From contig NZ_WUWM01000011.1 in NCBI RefSeq assembly GCF_009846885.1, forward strand, positions 1 to 64,000: a DNA stretch of 64,000 bases, read 5' to 3'. Source of the DNA: Paenibacillus puerhi (GTDB lineage: Bacteria > Bacillota > Bacilli > Paenibacillales > NBRC-103111). The first letter of the stretch is position 1; each line of letters opens with the position of its first letter. The position numbers and the translations under genes were made by a program. This document shows, one piece after another, positions 8,251-17,197 of the stretch. The notes beneath the pieces are model-generated. The model made no database searches and was not told the DNA's origin. It worked only from the letters and a program-made list of their open reading frames with translations.

Positions 8251-8727
8251 TTATAGCGGATCAAGCTGGACTGCAGCCTGCTTGCCGCTAAGCTGGATGC
8301 CCGTTTTTTTGCGCCCTACCGCGTTCAGGCTCTTCATCAGATCCTCCAGCATAGCTTTCGCTCGTTCGCCATCCGCTTTGCCCTGCAGCCGGACGACAAA
8401 CAGCGCCGAATCTCCGGATTTCAGCACGCGTTCGGCTTGCTGCCGCTTGGTGTCGAGGTCATGATCCTCGATACCCGGGGTCAGCCGGATTTCCTTGACC
8501 TTGGCCGGACGCTCCTGCTTGCGGGCTTGCTGGGCGCTCTCCCGGGCTGCTCCTGCGCCGATCAGTCGGCAGGGAGGCGGGCTGCTCAGCAAGGAGTCGC
8601 AGACCAGGTCAACCTTGAGCTTGCGGGCCATGGACAGCGCTTCGGCTGTCGGTACGATGCCCAGATCCTCGCCGTTCACGCCGGTCAGCTGGACCTCCGA
8701 GGCTTTTATTTTTTCATTTTTAATCAT
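8251..8727 (-). CDS. Divergent IF-3-like protein (second infC-type gene)
   Basis: 158 residues with the two-domain plan of translation initiation factor IF-3: N-terminal EVQLTGVNGEDLGIVP, then PPPCRLIG, a linker, and the C-terminal start VKEIRLTPGIEDHDLDTK. Differences from canonical IF-3 are clear. The DYGKYKYE stretch after PPxCR is replaced by GAGAARE, and the C-terminal domain is short and lacks its usual end. The genomic setting is also unusual: no rpmI or rplT follows. ATG at 8727 has GGGAGGG upstream. It is probably a paralogue with altered ribosome function, not the housekeeping factor; that is inference from the missing residues and context. Confidence 0.8.
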   Translation of the reverse strand: MIKNEKIKASEVQLTGVNGEDLGIVPTAEALSMARKLKVDLVCDSLLSSPPPCRLIGAGAARESAQQARKQERPAKVKEIRLTPGIEDHDLDTKRQQAERVLKSGDSALFVVRLQGKADGERAKAMLEDLMKSLNAVGRKKTGIQLSGKQAAVQLDPL

Positions 8728-8806
8728 TGTGAACCCTCCCGCTTTTTCGTTATAATGAGGCTTACCGCATCAAGCTGAAGAAATCGACGCCAAGGAGAAT
8801 TCGCCA

Positions 8807-9118
8807 ATGAACCGCAAAGAAATCGAAGAAGAAGTAATCCGCAATTATCAGCGCGACGAGCAGATGATGATTCTGGTTTTCGCTCAGTGGTGCATCAACC
8901 ATGGACTGGATCCCGCCGAGCTGTATGCCCGTGCCTATCCAGGACAAGCCCCGAACCCGCTGCTCGGACAAGTCCTGGACCTTACCGTTCCGAAGGAAGA
9001 GTCCTCGGAGATCCTCGACGACACGCTGCTCGGTGTGTTGTCGCTGTTCGGCAACGACGACCTGGCCTACGTGGTGACGGAGGAAATCGCGAATCGCAAG
9101 AAGTCCGCTCGCCCGTAA
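8807..9118 (+). CDS. Small acidic hypothetical protein, 103 aa
   Basis: ATG at 8807 follows AAGGAGAATTCGCCA. The protein is soluble, acidic and mostly helical: MNRKEIEEEVIRNYQRDE, a central WCINHGLDPAELYARAYP segment, and a C-terminal VVTEEIANRKK. I recognise no domain. It diverges from the IF-3-like gene across about 80 bases and ends before the hairpin at 9153-9180. It probably belongs to a Paenibacillus-restricted family (inference from style only). Confidence 0.65.
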   Translation: MNRKEIEEEVIRNYQRDEQMMILVFAQWCINHGLDPAELYARAYPGQAPNPLLGQVLDLTVPKEESSEILDDTLLGVLSLFGNDDLAYVVTEEIANRKKSARP

Positions 9119-9152
9119 CGACCCGCGCTGCCTGCTAAGAGCATATCGGTAA

Positions 9153-9180
9153 TAACCTGACGGAAGCATCCGTCAGGTTC
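9153..9180. terminator. Hairpin between convergent genes
   Basis: AACCTGACGG and CCGTCAGGTT form a 10-bp perfect stem with a 6-base loop. It lies between the 103-aa gene and the yqkE-like gene. The T-run is weak. Confidence 0.6.
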
Positions 9181-9219
9181 AGGTGGCACGATCCGGCCAT
9201 CGTCCTTCCCGGCACAGAC

Positions 9220-9483
9220 TCATGACTTATGCTGTTTCCAATCCGCGCTGCTGTTGTTCAACAAGTATTCGAAGTCGTTTTCCAGACGTTTTTTCTCCGC
9301 CTTGCGAGCTTCCTCTTCCTGCTTGCGCTGGGCTTCCCGGCGCTGCTGCTCATCCGCCTTCATCGAGTCGGCCTGAGCCTTCAGCTTGTTTACGATATCC
9401 GGATTCAGCAGATCCTTCAATGTTGCCGGCTTGTCAACTGCTGCAGGCGCCTCAGCCGTATGCCTTCCTTTTTTCTTTGCCAT
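9220..9483 (-). CDS. yqkE: YqkE-like protein (DUF3886)
   Basis: 87 residues starting MAKKKGRH at 9483, behind a GAGGTGAGAGGT ribosome site. It is highly charged. TLKDLLNPDIVNKLKAQAD is followed by a long predicted coiled coil rich in Glu, Arg and Gln (QQRREAQRKQEEEARK) and a conserved end FEYLLNNSSADWKQHK. This matches the small DUF3886/YqkE proteins of Bacillales, whose function is unknown. It ends the acetyltransferase-yqkE pair on the minus strand; the gap between them is about 35 bases. Confidence 0.8.
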   Translation of the reverse strand: MAKKKGRHTAEAPAAVDKPATLKDLLNPDIVNKLKAQADSMKADEQQRREAQRKQEEEARKAEKKRLENDFEYLLNNSSADWKQHKS

Positions 9484-9517
9484 ACCTCTCACCTCAATCT
9501 CCAGATAGATCCCTACT

Positions 9518-9991
9518 CTATTGCTTCAGAAGGCCGCGATAGATGCCGGGAGTCGAACCCTCGATGACGATCGCACCGGCATGCTTCCGGTAAAATTCTT
9601 GAGGTCCCGCTCCGCCTATCACGGCGTAACCGTACCCAAGTCCTCTCATCGCATGAAGCGAGGCAAGCAGCAGCGCCTTCCCGGCTCCCAATCCGCGCAG
9701 CGTGGCGTCCACGCCTGTCGGGCCGAAAAAGTTTTTGCACGTCGCTTCATAGCAGGCGAATCCGGCGAGCTTTCCTTCCTTGATAGCAATATAGCAGGAT
9801 ACCGGCTGATTGGCAAAAGCCACGTCGCATTCGCTGGCCCATCCGCTGCCGAACTGCTCGCGCACCCATTCGACCACGACATGCTTCTCTGGAGCAAGCG
9901 CGCGCCGAATGTCGATCCCTGCTTCCGAAGCCTGCTTCAGAACCGGCTCCAGCTCCGGGAGCTCATATAATTTGACCAGCATATCTGACAT
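9518..9991 (-). CDS. GNAT-family acetyltransferase
   Basis: 157 residues from ATG 9991 (MSDMLVKLYELP), chosen because GGAGG lies nine bases before it; the frame is open 19 codons further without a site. The acetyl-CoA binding part reads VDATLRGLGAGKALLLASLHAM, with the RGLGAGKALL loop standing in for the usual Q/RxxGxG/A motif. GYAVIGGAGPQEFYRKHAGA forms the end of the fold. The substrate is unknown. It likely shares a transcript with yqkE. Confidence 0.85.
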   Translation of the reverse strand: MSDMLVKLYELPELEPVLKQASEAGIDIRRALAPEKHVVVEWVREQFGSGWASECDVAFANQPVSCYIAIKEGKLAGFACYEATCKNFFGPTGVDATLRGLGAGKALLLASLHAMRGLGYGYAVIGGAGPQEFYRKHAGAIVIEGSTPGIYRGLLKQ

Positions 9992-10196
9992 GCTCGGGTT
10001 CCTCCAATCGTTAACGCTGATGGGCTGCTCGTTTCTATTATAGATCAAACCTCGCGCAGCTACATCTCTTTTTCTGAACTCCTCATCAATCTACCAGATT
10101 AAGTCATGTTTGTGTCTGTCAATCAAGGGCATGTTCCTGTAGAATAGCATCATTCCCGATCATATCAGGTGAGTGAGACGAGGAGGAGTGTGGACC

Positions 10197-11768
10197 ATGA
10201 CCAAAGAAATGAAGGCGGATTGCGTCATCCTGGGAGGTGGCACCGGGGGCTTCGCGGCCGCCCTGGCTGCTGCCCGGCTGGGCAAACGCGTGATCATGAC
10301 GGAAGAAACCGATTGGATCGGAGGGCAATTAACGAGCCAGGCCGTGCCTCCCGATGAGCATCCGTGGATCGAATCATTCGGCTGTACGCGCAGCTACCGG
10401 CAGTTCCGGGAAGGCATACGCAGCTATTACCGCCGCCATTTTCCCTTGTCAGCGCAAGCCTATGCCAACCCTCTGCTGAATCCCGGCAACGGCGGAGTCA
10501 GTCGCTTATGTCAAGAGCCGAGGGCGGCGCTGGCCGTTCTGCAGCAGATGCTGGCTCCGTACGTACACAGCGGTCGTGTAAGGATTCTGACACGCCATCG
10601 CATCGAATCCGCAGAGACCGAGGGAGACCGAGTCCGCTCCGTAACCGTGCGCAGTTCGTTCAGCGGCGACCGCTGCGTCTTGACGGCCCCCTACTTCGTC
10701 GATGCTACGGAGTGCGGGGATGTGCTGCCTCTGACCGGCACCGAGTATGTGACCGGAGCCGAGTCCAAGTCGCAAACGGGCGAGCCGCATGCGCTGGATG
10801 GAGCTCCAGATCCGCTGGATATGCAAGGGTTCACGCACTGCTTTGCGATGGACTACCTTCCGGGTGAGGACCATACCATCGACAAGCCGGCCCAGTATGC
10901 GTTCTGGCGGGCATATAAGGCGGACTTCTGGCCGGATAAGCTGCTAAGCTGGACCGGCGTCAAGCCGAACACGCTGGAGCCTGTGCAGTATGAGCTGTTT
11001 CCGGGGACCGACCGGTACTCGCTGTTCCATTATCGGCAGATTGCCGATCAGGCGAACTTCGTGCCCGGCGCCTATGACAGCTCGATTACGCTCGTCAATT
11101 GGCCTCAAAATGACTACTGGCTCGGTCCGGTGTTCGAGGTGGACGAAGCGGAGCGTGAGCGTCACCTGGAAGGGGCCAGGCAGCTTAGCCTGTCGCTGCT
11201 CTATTGGCTGCAGACGGAGGCTCCGAGACCCGATGGCGGCCAGGGATACCCCGGCCTGCGTCTGCGCCCCGATGTTGTCGGCACCGAGGACGGATTAGCC
11301 ATGTACCCCTATATTCGCGAGTCCAGACGCATCCGCGCCGAGTTCACGGTCGTCGAGCAGCATCTGGCGGCTAATCGCCCGGACGGCAAATCCGAGGCCT
11401 ACTACGACTCGGTCGGGATCGGCTGTTACCGGATCGATCTGCATCCGAGCACGGCAGGCCGCACCTATATCGACGTCTCCTCGCTGCCCTTCCAGATTCC
11501 GCTCGGCAGCCTGATCCCCGAGCGCATGGAGAACCTGCTGCCGGCATGCAAAAACCTGGGCGTCACGCATATTACGAACGGCTGCTACCGGCTTCATCCC
11601 GTCGAGTGGAACATAGGCGAAGCCGTAGGTTCCCTCATCTCCTACTGTCTGGACAGGGATGTATCGCCGCGGGCCGTACGCAACGGCGAGCAGGAGCTGG
11701 CTTCCTTCCAGGCGCTGCTGCGTCAGCAGGGCGTTGAGCTGGAGTGGCCGGTCATCCGGGCCGTATAG
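10197..11768 (+). CDS. FAD-dependent oxidoreductase (FAD_oxidored type)
   Basis: 523 residues. It starts MTKEMKADCVILGGGTGGF with the dinucleotide-binding GGGTGG fold at residues 13-18, followed by EETDWIGGQLTSQ typical of this family of putative FAD enzymes. A PPDEHPWIESFG motif and late segments (KNLGVTHITNGCYRLHPVEW and GEAVGSL) contribute the second half of the FAD site. ATG at 10197 has GAGGAGG upstream; an earlier in-frame GTG at 10173 overlaps that ribosome site and is unlikely. It is a single gene between minus-strand units, closed by the terminator at 11788. The substrate is unknown; relatives are often near carbohydrate genes, but none adjoins here. Confidence 0.85.
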   Translation: MTKEMKADCVILGGGTGGFAAALAAARLGKRVIMTEETDWIGGQLTSQAVPPDEHPWIESFGCTRSYRQFREGIRSYYRRHFPLSAQAYANPLLNPGNGGVSRLCQEPRAALAVLQQMLAPYVHSGRVRILTRHRIESAETEGDRVRSVTVRSSFSGDRCVLTAPYFVDATECGDVLPLTGTEYVTGAESKSQTGEPHALDGAPDPLDMQGFTHCFAMDYLPGEDHTIDKPAQYAFWRAYKADFWPDKLLSWTGVKPNTLEPVQYELFPGTDRYSLFHYRQIADQANFVPGAYDSSITLVNWPQNDYWLGPVFEVDEAERERHLEGARQLSLSLLYWLQTEAPRPDGGQGYPGLRLRPDVVGTEDGLAMYPYIRESRRIRAEFTVVEQHLAANRPDGKSEAYYDSVGIGCYRIDLHPSTAGRTYIDVSSLPFQIPLGSLIPERMENLLPACKNLGVTHITNGCYRLHPVEWNIGEAVGSLISYCLDRDVSPRAVRNGEQELASFQALLRQQGVELEWPVIRAV

Positions 11769-11787
11769 CGATAGCGATAAGCGTCAA

Positions 11788-11833
11788 CAGCAAACAAGCT
11801 AAATCCCGTTATGGCGGATTTAGCTTGTTTTGC
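11788..11833. terminator. Strong bidirectional terminator
   Basis: A 15-bp perfect stem (AAACAAGCTAAATCC with GGATTTAGCTTGTTT) has a 9-base loop. It sits between the convergent oxidoreductase and mreB-type genes. Confidence 0.9.
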
Positions 11834-11898
11834 TGCGCTGTCTGAGCGGCCCGCGGGCCTGAGCCTGACGGGCTGCTGCGCCTGCAAAGCTGAAAGTT

Positions 11899-12966
11899 TT
11901 ATAAAGCGGCCTTTTCCTCTACGCTGCCTTCCTGTGCTGCACTCGCTCTTCCGGCCCCGCTTATATGCAGACGGCGGGTCTCCCTTTCGCTTAGCATCAG
12001 CCCCGTTCCAAGCGCCGTGCAAGCGAGGGGCTGCTCCGCCGTATGCACCGGAACTCCCGTTTCCGTGCGGATGCGCTCCGCCAAGCCCTCCAGCAGCGCG
12101 CCGCCTCCGCAAAGCATGATGCCGTTCTCCACAACGTCGCCGGCCAGCTCCGGCGGGCAGCGCTCCAAGGTGGCGCGGATCGCCTCCACCAGAATACCCA
12201 AAAACTCCTCCACCACCTTATAAATTTCCCCGGAGGTCAGCTTGATCTGGCGGGGCAGCCCCTGGACAAGATCGCGCCCGCGGATCTCCAGCGTTTTCGA
12301 CGCTGCCGCCGCATTAGCCGTACCTATCGTCTTCTTGATATGCTCAGCCGTTCGCTCGCCAATCTCCAGATTGTACTGCCGCTTCACATAATCCATGATG
12401 TCCCGGTCGATCGACATCCCGGCGCGCGGTACCGTATGGCTGGCTACAATCCCGCCGAGCGAAAGCACCGCCACCTGGCACGTGCCGCCCCCAATGTCAA
12501 GCACCAGATAGCCGGCAGGCTCCTCGATCGGCAAGCCTGCGCCGAGCGCTGCGGCCAGCGGTTCTTCGACCGCTATCGCCTTTCGGGCTCCCTTGTGAAC
12601 GATCGTCTCCTCGACAGCCCGCTTCTGTACGTTGGTAATGCCGCATGGCACGGATATGTATACTTGCGAACCGCGCAGCAGCGACTTGCGTCCCTGCACC
12701 TTGCGGATAAAATGCTGCAGCATCCGGCTCGTCATGTCGAAGTTGGCGATGACCCCATTGCGCAGCGGGTACGTGAGCTCTACATGCGCCGGTGCGCGTC
12801 CGATCATAGCCTGCGCTTCCGCTCCCACTGCCAGCAGCTCGCCGGAATTCTGATTCATCGCAACGACGGAAGGCTCGTCAAGCACGATTCCTTTGCCGCG
12901 TTGATAGATCACTGTATTGGATGTGCCCAGATCAATGCCGTAGACGTTTTCAAATTTCTTGAACAT
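11899..12966 (-). CDS. MreB-family actin-like protein (paralogue)
   Basis: 355 residues. MreB polymerises under the membrane and guides cell-wall synthesis. Actin-type nucleotide motifs are present: phosphate 1 YGIDLGTSNT, phosphate 2 VLDIGGGTCQVAV and the adenosine region GIMLCGGGALLEGL. EEPLAAALGAG and ERTAEHIKK are also MreB-like. The gene is not next to mreC/mreD, so it is an orphan paralogue like Mbl or MreBH. The C-terminus carries about 20 extra polar residues (GAGRASAAQEGS). ATG at 12966 has GGAGGAG upstream. Which of the paralogue types it is cannot be decided by eye. Confidence 0.9.
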   Translation of the reverse strand: MFKKFENVYGIDLGTSNTVIYQRGKGIVLDEPSVVAMNQNSGELLAVGAEAQAMIGRAPAHVELTYPLRNGVIANFDMTSRMLQHFIRKVQGRKSLLRGSQVYISVPCGITNVQKRAVEETIVHKGARKAIAVEEPLAAALGAGLPIEEPAGYLVLDIGGGTCQVAVLSLGGIVASHTVPRAGMSIDRDIMDYVKRQYNLEIGERTAEHIKKTIGTANAAAASKTLEIRGRDLVQGLPRQIKLTSGEIYKVVEEFLGILVEAIRATLERCPPELAGDVVENGIMLCGGGALLEGLAERIRTETGVPVHTAEQPLACTALGTGLMLSERETRRLHISGAGRASAAQEGSVEEKAAL

Positions 12967-13110
12967 CCTGATTCTCCTCCTTCATGTAGGTCAGACCATG
13001 CCAGGCGGGAGGCAAGTCCAGCAATAGACCTTCATACTATTCTGCTGAAGCGTTGATTTTGAGGGGAGAGCAGGAAAAGTTTCGTTCGCGCCAGCGACCC
13101 GCTAATGCCC

Positions 13111-13146
13111 AAAAAGCCCGGTTTCTCTAGGAGAAACCGGGCTTTT
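13111..13146. terminator. Terminator of the sugar-transport genes
   Basis: AAAAGCCCGGTTTCTC pairs with GAGAAACCGGGCTTTT across a very short loop. It lies eight bases after the stop of the solute-binding protein (minus strand), with T-runs on both sides. Confidence 0.9.
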
Positions 13147-13154
13147 CGGAGGTA

Positions 13155-14675
13155 TTATTTGGCACTCGATTTGTACCACTCGTTAGCTGCTTTGATCATG
13201 TCCGTACCGCCTTCCGACTTCCACTGAGCCAGAAATTGATCATAATGATCCAGCGGTTCCGCTCCGGTGATATACTTGATGAACGTATCCTCAGCCAGCT
13301 TCTGAAGCTTTTGCAAATTTTTCGAAATATCCGGAATAGGAGGAGCCAGCATCAAGGCGTCCGAGTACATGATTCCTTTCGCATTCTCCTGATACGTTTC
13401 ATAGTATTTCTGAACGAATTCGTTCTTCCGGACCCGCGCCTGCCAGTAAATCGGATAATTTTTCTCATCCGTGCCCGTCAGGTAATCGCTGCCGAAGTTC
13501 CATTCATCGTTGAATTTGGGCAGGATCGGGTAATACTTGCCGTCCTTCACCTCATGGTGCACGCCCTCCGTGCCGATCGCGTTCCCTTTGAAAATCTCTT
13601 TGTCCAGCTTCAAGTCCAAATACTTCATCGCTTCGTCTTTATTGGGCGCCCACTTCGGAATGGCGATAAACCAGGTGATGCCGCCGGTGCCAACCTGGGA
13701 CGGCTTGCCGTCATTCCCTTTCATGTAAGGCAAAATCCCGACCTTCCCGTCCGGGAAGTTTTTAGTCAGGGCCGCATGGATATTAGCCGCGTCATACCAG
13801 CCGGCACGGTACATAAAGGCTTTGCCGCTCGTAAATTTCTCCAGCAGCTTATTGGATTGGTTAATCGCCCATTCGGCATCGATCAGCCCTTCGGTATACA
13901 GCTTCTTCATGAAGGCCAGGTACTCCTTCGTCGCCGGGTCCTCCACGTAGTGGATGATCTTCCCGCCTGCTTCCTTCCAATAGGTGGTGGGCCCATATTG
14001 CCAACCGAAGGTAGAAGCGATTTCCGCCTGGAACGGGTCTTTCCCGCCTGTCATCGGAGTTACATTTTTCTTTTCCTTCACCGTTTTGAGCACCGCATAC
14101 AGCTCGTCACGGTTCGTCGGCGGCTTCAATCCAAGCTCATCGAGCCAATCCTGGCGGTAGACCAACGCGGTCCCAGTCGAGACGCCCGCTCCGCCTTCCG
14201 GGATCGCATATATTTTCCCGTTCAGCTTCGCGCCGTTCCAGGCCGCTTCCCCGATCACTTCCTTCAAATTTTTACCGTACTTCGCGAGCAGCTCGTCCAT
14301 TGGCTCCAGCGCGCCCGCTGTGGAAAGCTTGGAGAATTGGTTCGCATTCAGCTTCATAAAGTCGTAAGGCTCTTTGTTGGCCATCAGGAGGTTCAGCTTT
14401 TCTTCGGCATTTTCGACCGGCAGCATGTCGTACTTGACGTCATAGCCGGTTTTTTCCTTCAGGTATTTGCCGACGATATCCGTGTTCGGATCGAAGCGGT
14501 TATATTGCATCAATTGACGCAGCTGCGGCTTTGGCTTATTCGGATCGGCCGTCTGCGAATCCCCAGGCTTTTCCGTAGTTGCTCCAGGCGCTGGCGCCGT
14601 GCTTCCTCCGCATGCGGTTACCGAAACTGCGATGGCCATTGTCGTCATAGCTGCCCACATTTTTTTATGCTTCAT
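13155..14675 (-). CDS. Carbohydrate ABC transporter solute-binding lipoprotein
   Basis: 506 residues. A lipoprotein signal peptide ends in SVTACGG (Cys about residue 22), followed by a Pro/Thr-rich linker. The mature part is an extracellular solute-binding protein of the LplA type: GKIYAIPEGG, YRQDWLDELGLKPPTNRDELYAVLK and the late WKSEGGTDMIKAANEWYK. It binds an oligosaccharide outside the membrane and hands it to the two permeases encoded upstream in the same unit (order permease 1, permease 2, binding protein). ATG at 14675 has AGGGAGG upstream. As usual for this class, no ATPase is encoded here; a shared MsmX-type ATPase elsewhere is expected. The sugar is not known. Confidence 0.92.
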   Translation of the reverse strand: MKHKKMWAAMTTMAIAVSVTACGGSTAPAPGATTEKPGDSQTADPNKPKPQLRQLMQYNRFDPNTDIVGKYLKEKTGYDVKYDMLPVENAEEKLNLLMANKEPYDFMKLNANQFSKLSTAGALEPMDELLAKYGKNLKEVIGEAAWNGAKLNGKIYAIPEGGAGVSTGTALVYRQDWLDELGLKPPTNRDELYAVLKTVKEKKNVTPMTGGKDPFQAEIASTFGWQYGPTTYWKEAGGKIIHYVEDPATKEYLAFMKKLYTEGLIDAEWAINQSNKLLEKFTSGKAFMYRAGWYDAANIHAALTKNFPDGKVGILPYMKGNDGKPSQVGTGGITWFIAIPKWAPNKDEAMKYLDLKLDKEIFKGNAIGTEGVHHEVKDGKYYPILPKFNDEWNFGSDYLTGTDEKNYPIYWQARVRKNEFVQKYYETYQENAKGIMYSDALMLAPPIPDISKNLQKLQKLAEDTFIKYITGAEPLDHYDQFLAQWKSEGGTDMIKAANEWYKSSAK

Positions 14676-14836
14676 GGGTAAACCTCCCTTTTTGAGATAC
14701 CTGCCTGTAAACCTTCAAGCTTCTCTCGCTGGAAATTGGACGCTATCGTTCGAGTTCCCGAGCTCTGCAGCTCGTCTGCCGGATCACCTCCCGATCATGC
14801 TAACCTAACCCCAAGCACCGCTCTGGTGCAGGCTCC

Positions 14837-15772
14837 CTATTCCTTCACCGAGCCGATGAGCACCCCTTTGACAAAGTATTTCTGCAGGAACGGATACACC
14901 AGAAGAATAGGAAGCGTAGCCAAAATTATCGAGGCCGCCTGAATCGCTTGAGGAGCGGTATTCATGGCCGCATCGTATGAATTGCCGGCTTGCAGGAAAG
15001 CATCGCTGGATGAGACGAACAGCTCCTTCAGATACAGCTGCAGCGGCTTGCGCTCCGGCGAATTGATATAGATCAGGGAAGCGAAGTAATCATTCCAGAA
15101 GGCGACTGCATAGAACAGCGCGATCGTGGCCAGCACCGGCAGCGACAGAGGCAGCGTAATCCGCCACAGGATCGACAGATTGCTGGCTCCATCCAGCTTA
15201 GCGGATTCCTCCAGGCTGTCCGGAAGACTCTCGAAGTAGCTCTTGATGATCAGCATATTGTAGACGCTGATCATCGCGGGCAGGAATAGAACAGGCAGCT
15301 TGTCGATCAGATGCAGGCTCTGCATGAGCAGATACGTCGGGATCAAGCCGCCGGAGAACAGCATCGTGAAGATATACATCAGGATGAAAAACTTCCGGCC
15401 CCGCAATCTCGTCTTGGACAGCGGATAAGCGGCGAGCGTTGTCATCGTCAGAGCGAGCAGCGTCCCCAGCACGGTCACAGTCAGCGATACCTTCAGAGAG
15501 CCGAGGAACGTCCCCTGGGTCAGCACGTAGCCGTACGTGCCGAACTGCATATCGACGGGGAACAGATTCACCATGCCGGAGATCACGGCCGCCTCGCTGC
15601 TTAGCGACTTCGCGATCAGATTCAGGAAAGGGATGATCGTAGACAAGCCCAGCAGGATGAAAAATACGATATTCGCAACGTGAAAAACCTGCTCGGAGGT
15701 TGAAGCTCGAATGCCGGCGCGCCGTTTCGGCAGGGCAGCCGATGCGTCGGTCTGTATAGGGGCGGTTTTCAT
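14837..15772 (-). CDS. Carbohydrate ABC transporter permease (LplC/YtcP type)
   Basis: 311 residues with six predicted membrane helices. The cytoplasmic EAA loop is visible: ESLPDSLEESAKLDGASNLSILWRITLPLS. The terminal GVLIGSVKE is typical of this permease class. It pairs with the second permease 20 bases upstream to form the channel. ATG at 15772 has AAGGAG upstream, at slightly long spacing. Expression is probably controlled by the adjacent YesM/YesN-type pair. Confidence 0.93.
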   Translation of the reverse strand: MKTAPIQTDASAALPKRRAGIRASTSEQVFHVANIVFFILLGLSTIIPFLNLIAKSLSSEAAVISGMVNLFPVDMQFGTYGYVLTQGTFLGSLKVSLTVTVLGTLLALTMTTLAAYPLSKTRLRGRKFFILMYIFTMLFSGGLIPTYLLMQSLHLIDKLPVLFLPAMISVYNMLIIKSYFESLPDSLEESAKLDGASNLSILWRITLPLSLPVLATIALFYAVAFWNDYFASLIYINSPERKPLQLYLKELFVSSSDAFLQAGNSYDAAMNTAPQAIQAASIILATLPILLVYPFLQKYFVKGVLIGSVKE

Positions 15773-15792
15773 AATAGCGCTTCAGCTCCTTC

Positions 15793-16749
15793 CTACCAAA
15801 TGCCTCGCTTCAAATACCTTCGACTTAAATAATTGCCTGTTAGGATCAGGATGAAAGCGATGACCGATTCGAACAGTCCGACAGCGGTCGAGAAGCTGTA
15901 ATCCTGTTCCCCAAGTCCGATCCGGTATACGTAAGTGCCGATAATATCGGCCACATTGTATACGCTCGGATTATACATCACGAGTACCTGCTCGGTTCCC
16001 GCCTCCAGCACGGAGCCCAGACGCAGGATGAACATCAGCAGAATGATCGGCACCAGCCCCGGGAGCGTAATATGCAGCGTCTGCTTCCACTTGCCGGCTC
16101 CGTCCATCTTCGCCGCTTCATATAGCTGAGGATCAATACCGGTCAACGCGGCCAAATAAACGATCGTGCTCCATCCGACTTCCTTCCAGCCCGCCGAGGC
16201 GACCAGCACCGAGCGAAACACCTCGCTGTCCAAGAAAAATTTAATCGGCTCACCGCCGAACGCTACGATCCACTTGTTGATCATCCCGCCATTCACCGAT
16301 AGCAGATCTATAAACAGTCCGCTTACGATGACCCAGGACAGAAAATGCGGCAAATAGACGATCGTCTGTACGGTTCGTTTGAATATCATATTCTTTAATT
16401 CATTCATCATGATCGCTATGATAATGGGCAGCGGAAACAAAAACACAATCTTGTAGACCGAGATCAGCAGCGTATTGCGAAACACTTGCAGAAAGCTGGC
16501 CGACGTGAACAGCTTGTCGAAATGCTTCAGGCCCACCCAAGGGCTGGCAGCCATACCCTCGAAAATATTAAAATCCTTGAAGGCGATCACAATCCCGTAC
16601 ATCGGCGTGTACTTGAACAGAAGCAGGAATGCAATGCCGGGCAGCAGCGCAAGATAGAGATCCCAATCTTTGCGAATATCCAAAGCGAGCCGCTTGACCG
16701 CGCCTGTCCCGGCGCCGGAGCCCTGATTTGAGGCGGATTGTAAGCTCAT
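15793..16749 (-). CDS. Carbohydrate ABC transporter permease (LplB type)
   Basis: 318 residues, six predicted membrane helices. The N-terminal cytoplasmic segment DWDLYLALLPGIAFLLLFKYTPMYG is characteristic of LplB-type permeases. The EAA loop reads LAALTGIDPQLYEAAKMDGAGKWKQTLHITLPG. It is the first gene of the three-gene transporter unit; ATG at 16749 follows GGGAGG. The terminator-like hairpin at 16976 separates it from the two-component genes, so it has its own promoter somewhere in 16750-16970. Confidence 0.93.
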   Translation of the reverse strand: MSLQSASNQGSGAGTGAVKRLALDIRKDWDLYLALLPGIAFLLLFKYTPMYGIVIAFKDFNIFEGMAASPWVGLKHFDKLFTSASFLQVFRNTLLISVYKIVFLFPLPIIIAIMMNELKNMIFKRTVQTIVYLPHFLSWVIVSGLFIDLLSVNGGMINKWIVAFGGEPIKFFLDSEVFRSVLVASAGWKEVGWSTIVYLAALTGIDPQLYEAAKMDGAGKWKQTLHITLPGLVPIILLMFILRLGSVLEAGTEQVLVMYNPSVYNVADIIGTYVYRIGLGEQDYSFSTAVGLFESVIAFILILTGNYLSRRYLKRGIW

Positions 16750-16975
16750 GCGGCTTTCCTCCCTTGTGGTTTTTCCTAGTGCGGCGCGGATTTGTTATTA
16801 GTGTAAGCCTGACGGAGATCCTGCGGTAGAAGACGACGATTACCTTTTTCGGTACTTTCATGTTCTCTTCGTCCGGAGACTGTCGGAGGCTGCCAGCAAG
16901 TTGTCATCGGATTACCGAGAGCGGTCATGATTGTACCGGTGGCGCATGGACGAGACAAATCTTGTGCCCCATATC

Positions 16976-17013
16976 AAAAAGCCCACCTCAGGCTATTCGC
17001 CAAAAGTGGGCTT
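16976..17013 (-). terminator. Terminator downstream of the response-regulator gene
   Basis: Read on the minus strand, GAAGCCCACTTTTGG and AGGTGGGCTTTTTG give an 8-bp stem followed by five T. It lies about 180 bases after the regulator stop codon and before the permease operon, in the 16750-17193 intergenic stretch. That stretch otherwise holds only the possible ATPase remnant. Confidence 0.75.
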
Positions 17014-17041
17014 CGCTCCCTTGACAGGGGCTTCTTATCCG

Positions 17042-17197
17042 CTACGCGTGTTGAAGAGCGCCGGCTTTAGCCGACAGTCTTCTCCCTTCTCCATGCGGGA
17101 TAAATAACGGGGTACCAATAGGCTCATCCAGCAGCAGGACGCCCGTCACTTGGGCGAGCGTCATCGCAACCCGAGTTCCCTGACTGACGAGCCTCAT
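17042..17197 (-). pseudogene. Possible remnant of an ABC-transporter ATPase
   Basis: The frame from ATG 17197 reads about 51 residues containing MRLVSQGTRVAMTLAQ and then VLLLDEPIGTPL. That spacing and wording recall the signature-helix-to-Walker-B part of ABC ATPases (RxxLAxALA, then LLLDEPxxALD). No Walker A, no clear signature LSGG and no ribosome site are present, and the frame overlaps the 3' end of the response-regulator gene. It may be a coincidence or a decayed fragment. Confidence 0.22.

Noticed and set aside
12043..13056. Long plus-strand ORF opposite the mreB-type gene
   Set aside because: It is a shadow of a GC-rich gene on the other strand: Arg/His-rich, no domains, no ribosome site. 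The minus strand carries clear actin-fold motifs.
13236..14681. 481-codon plus-strand ORF opposite the solute-binding lipoprotein
   Set aside because: The composition is typical of antisense reading of a GC-biased gene. The minus-strand protein has a lipobox and family motifs.
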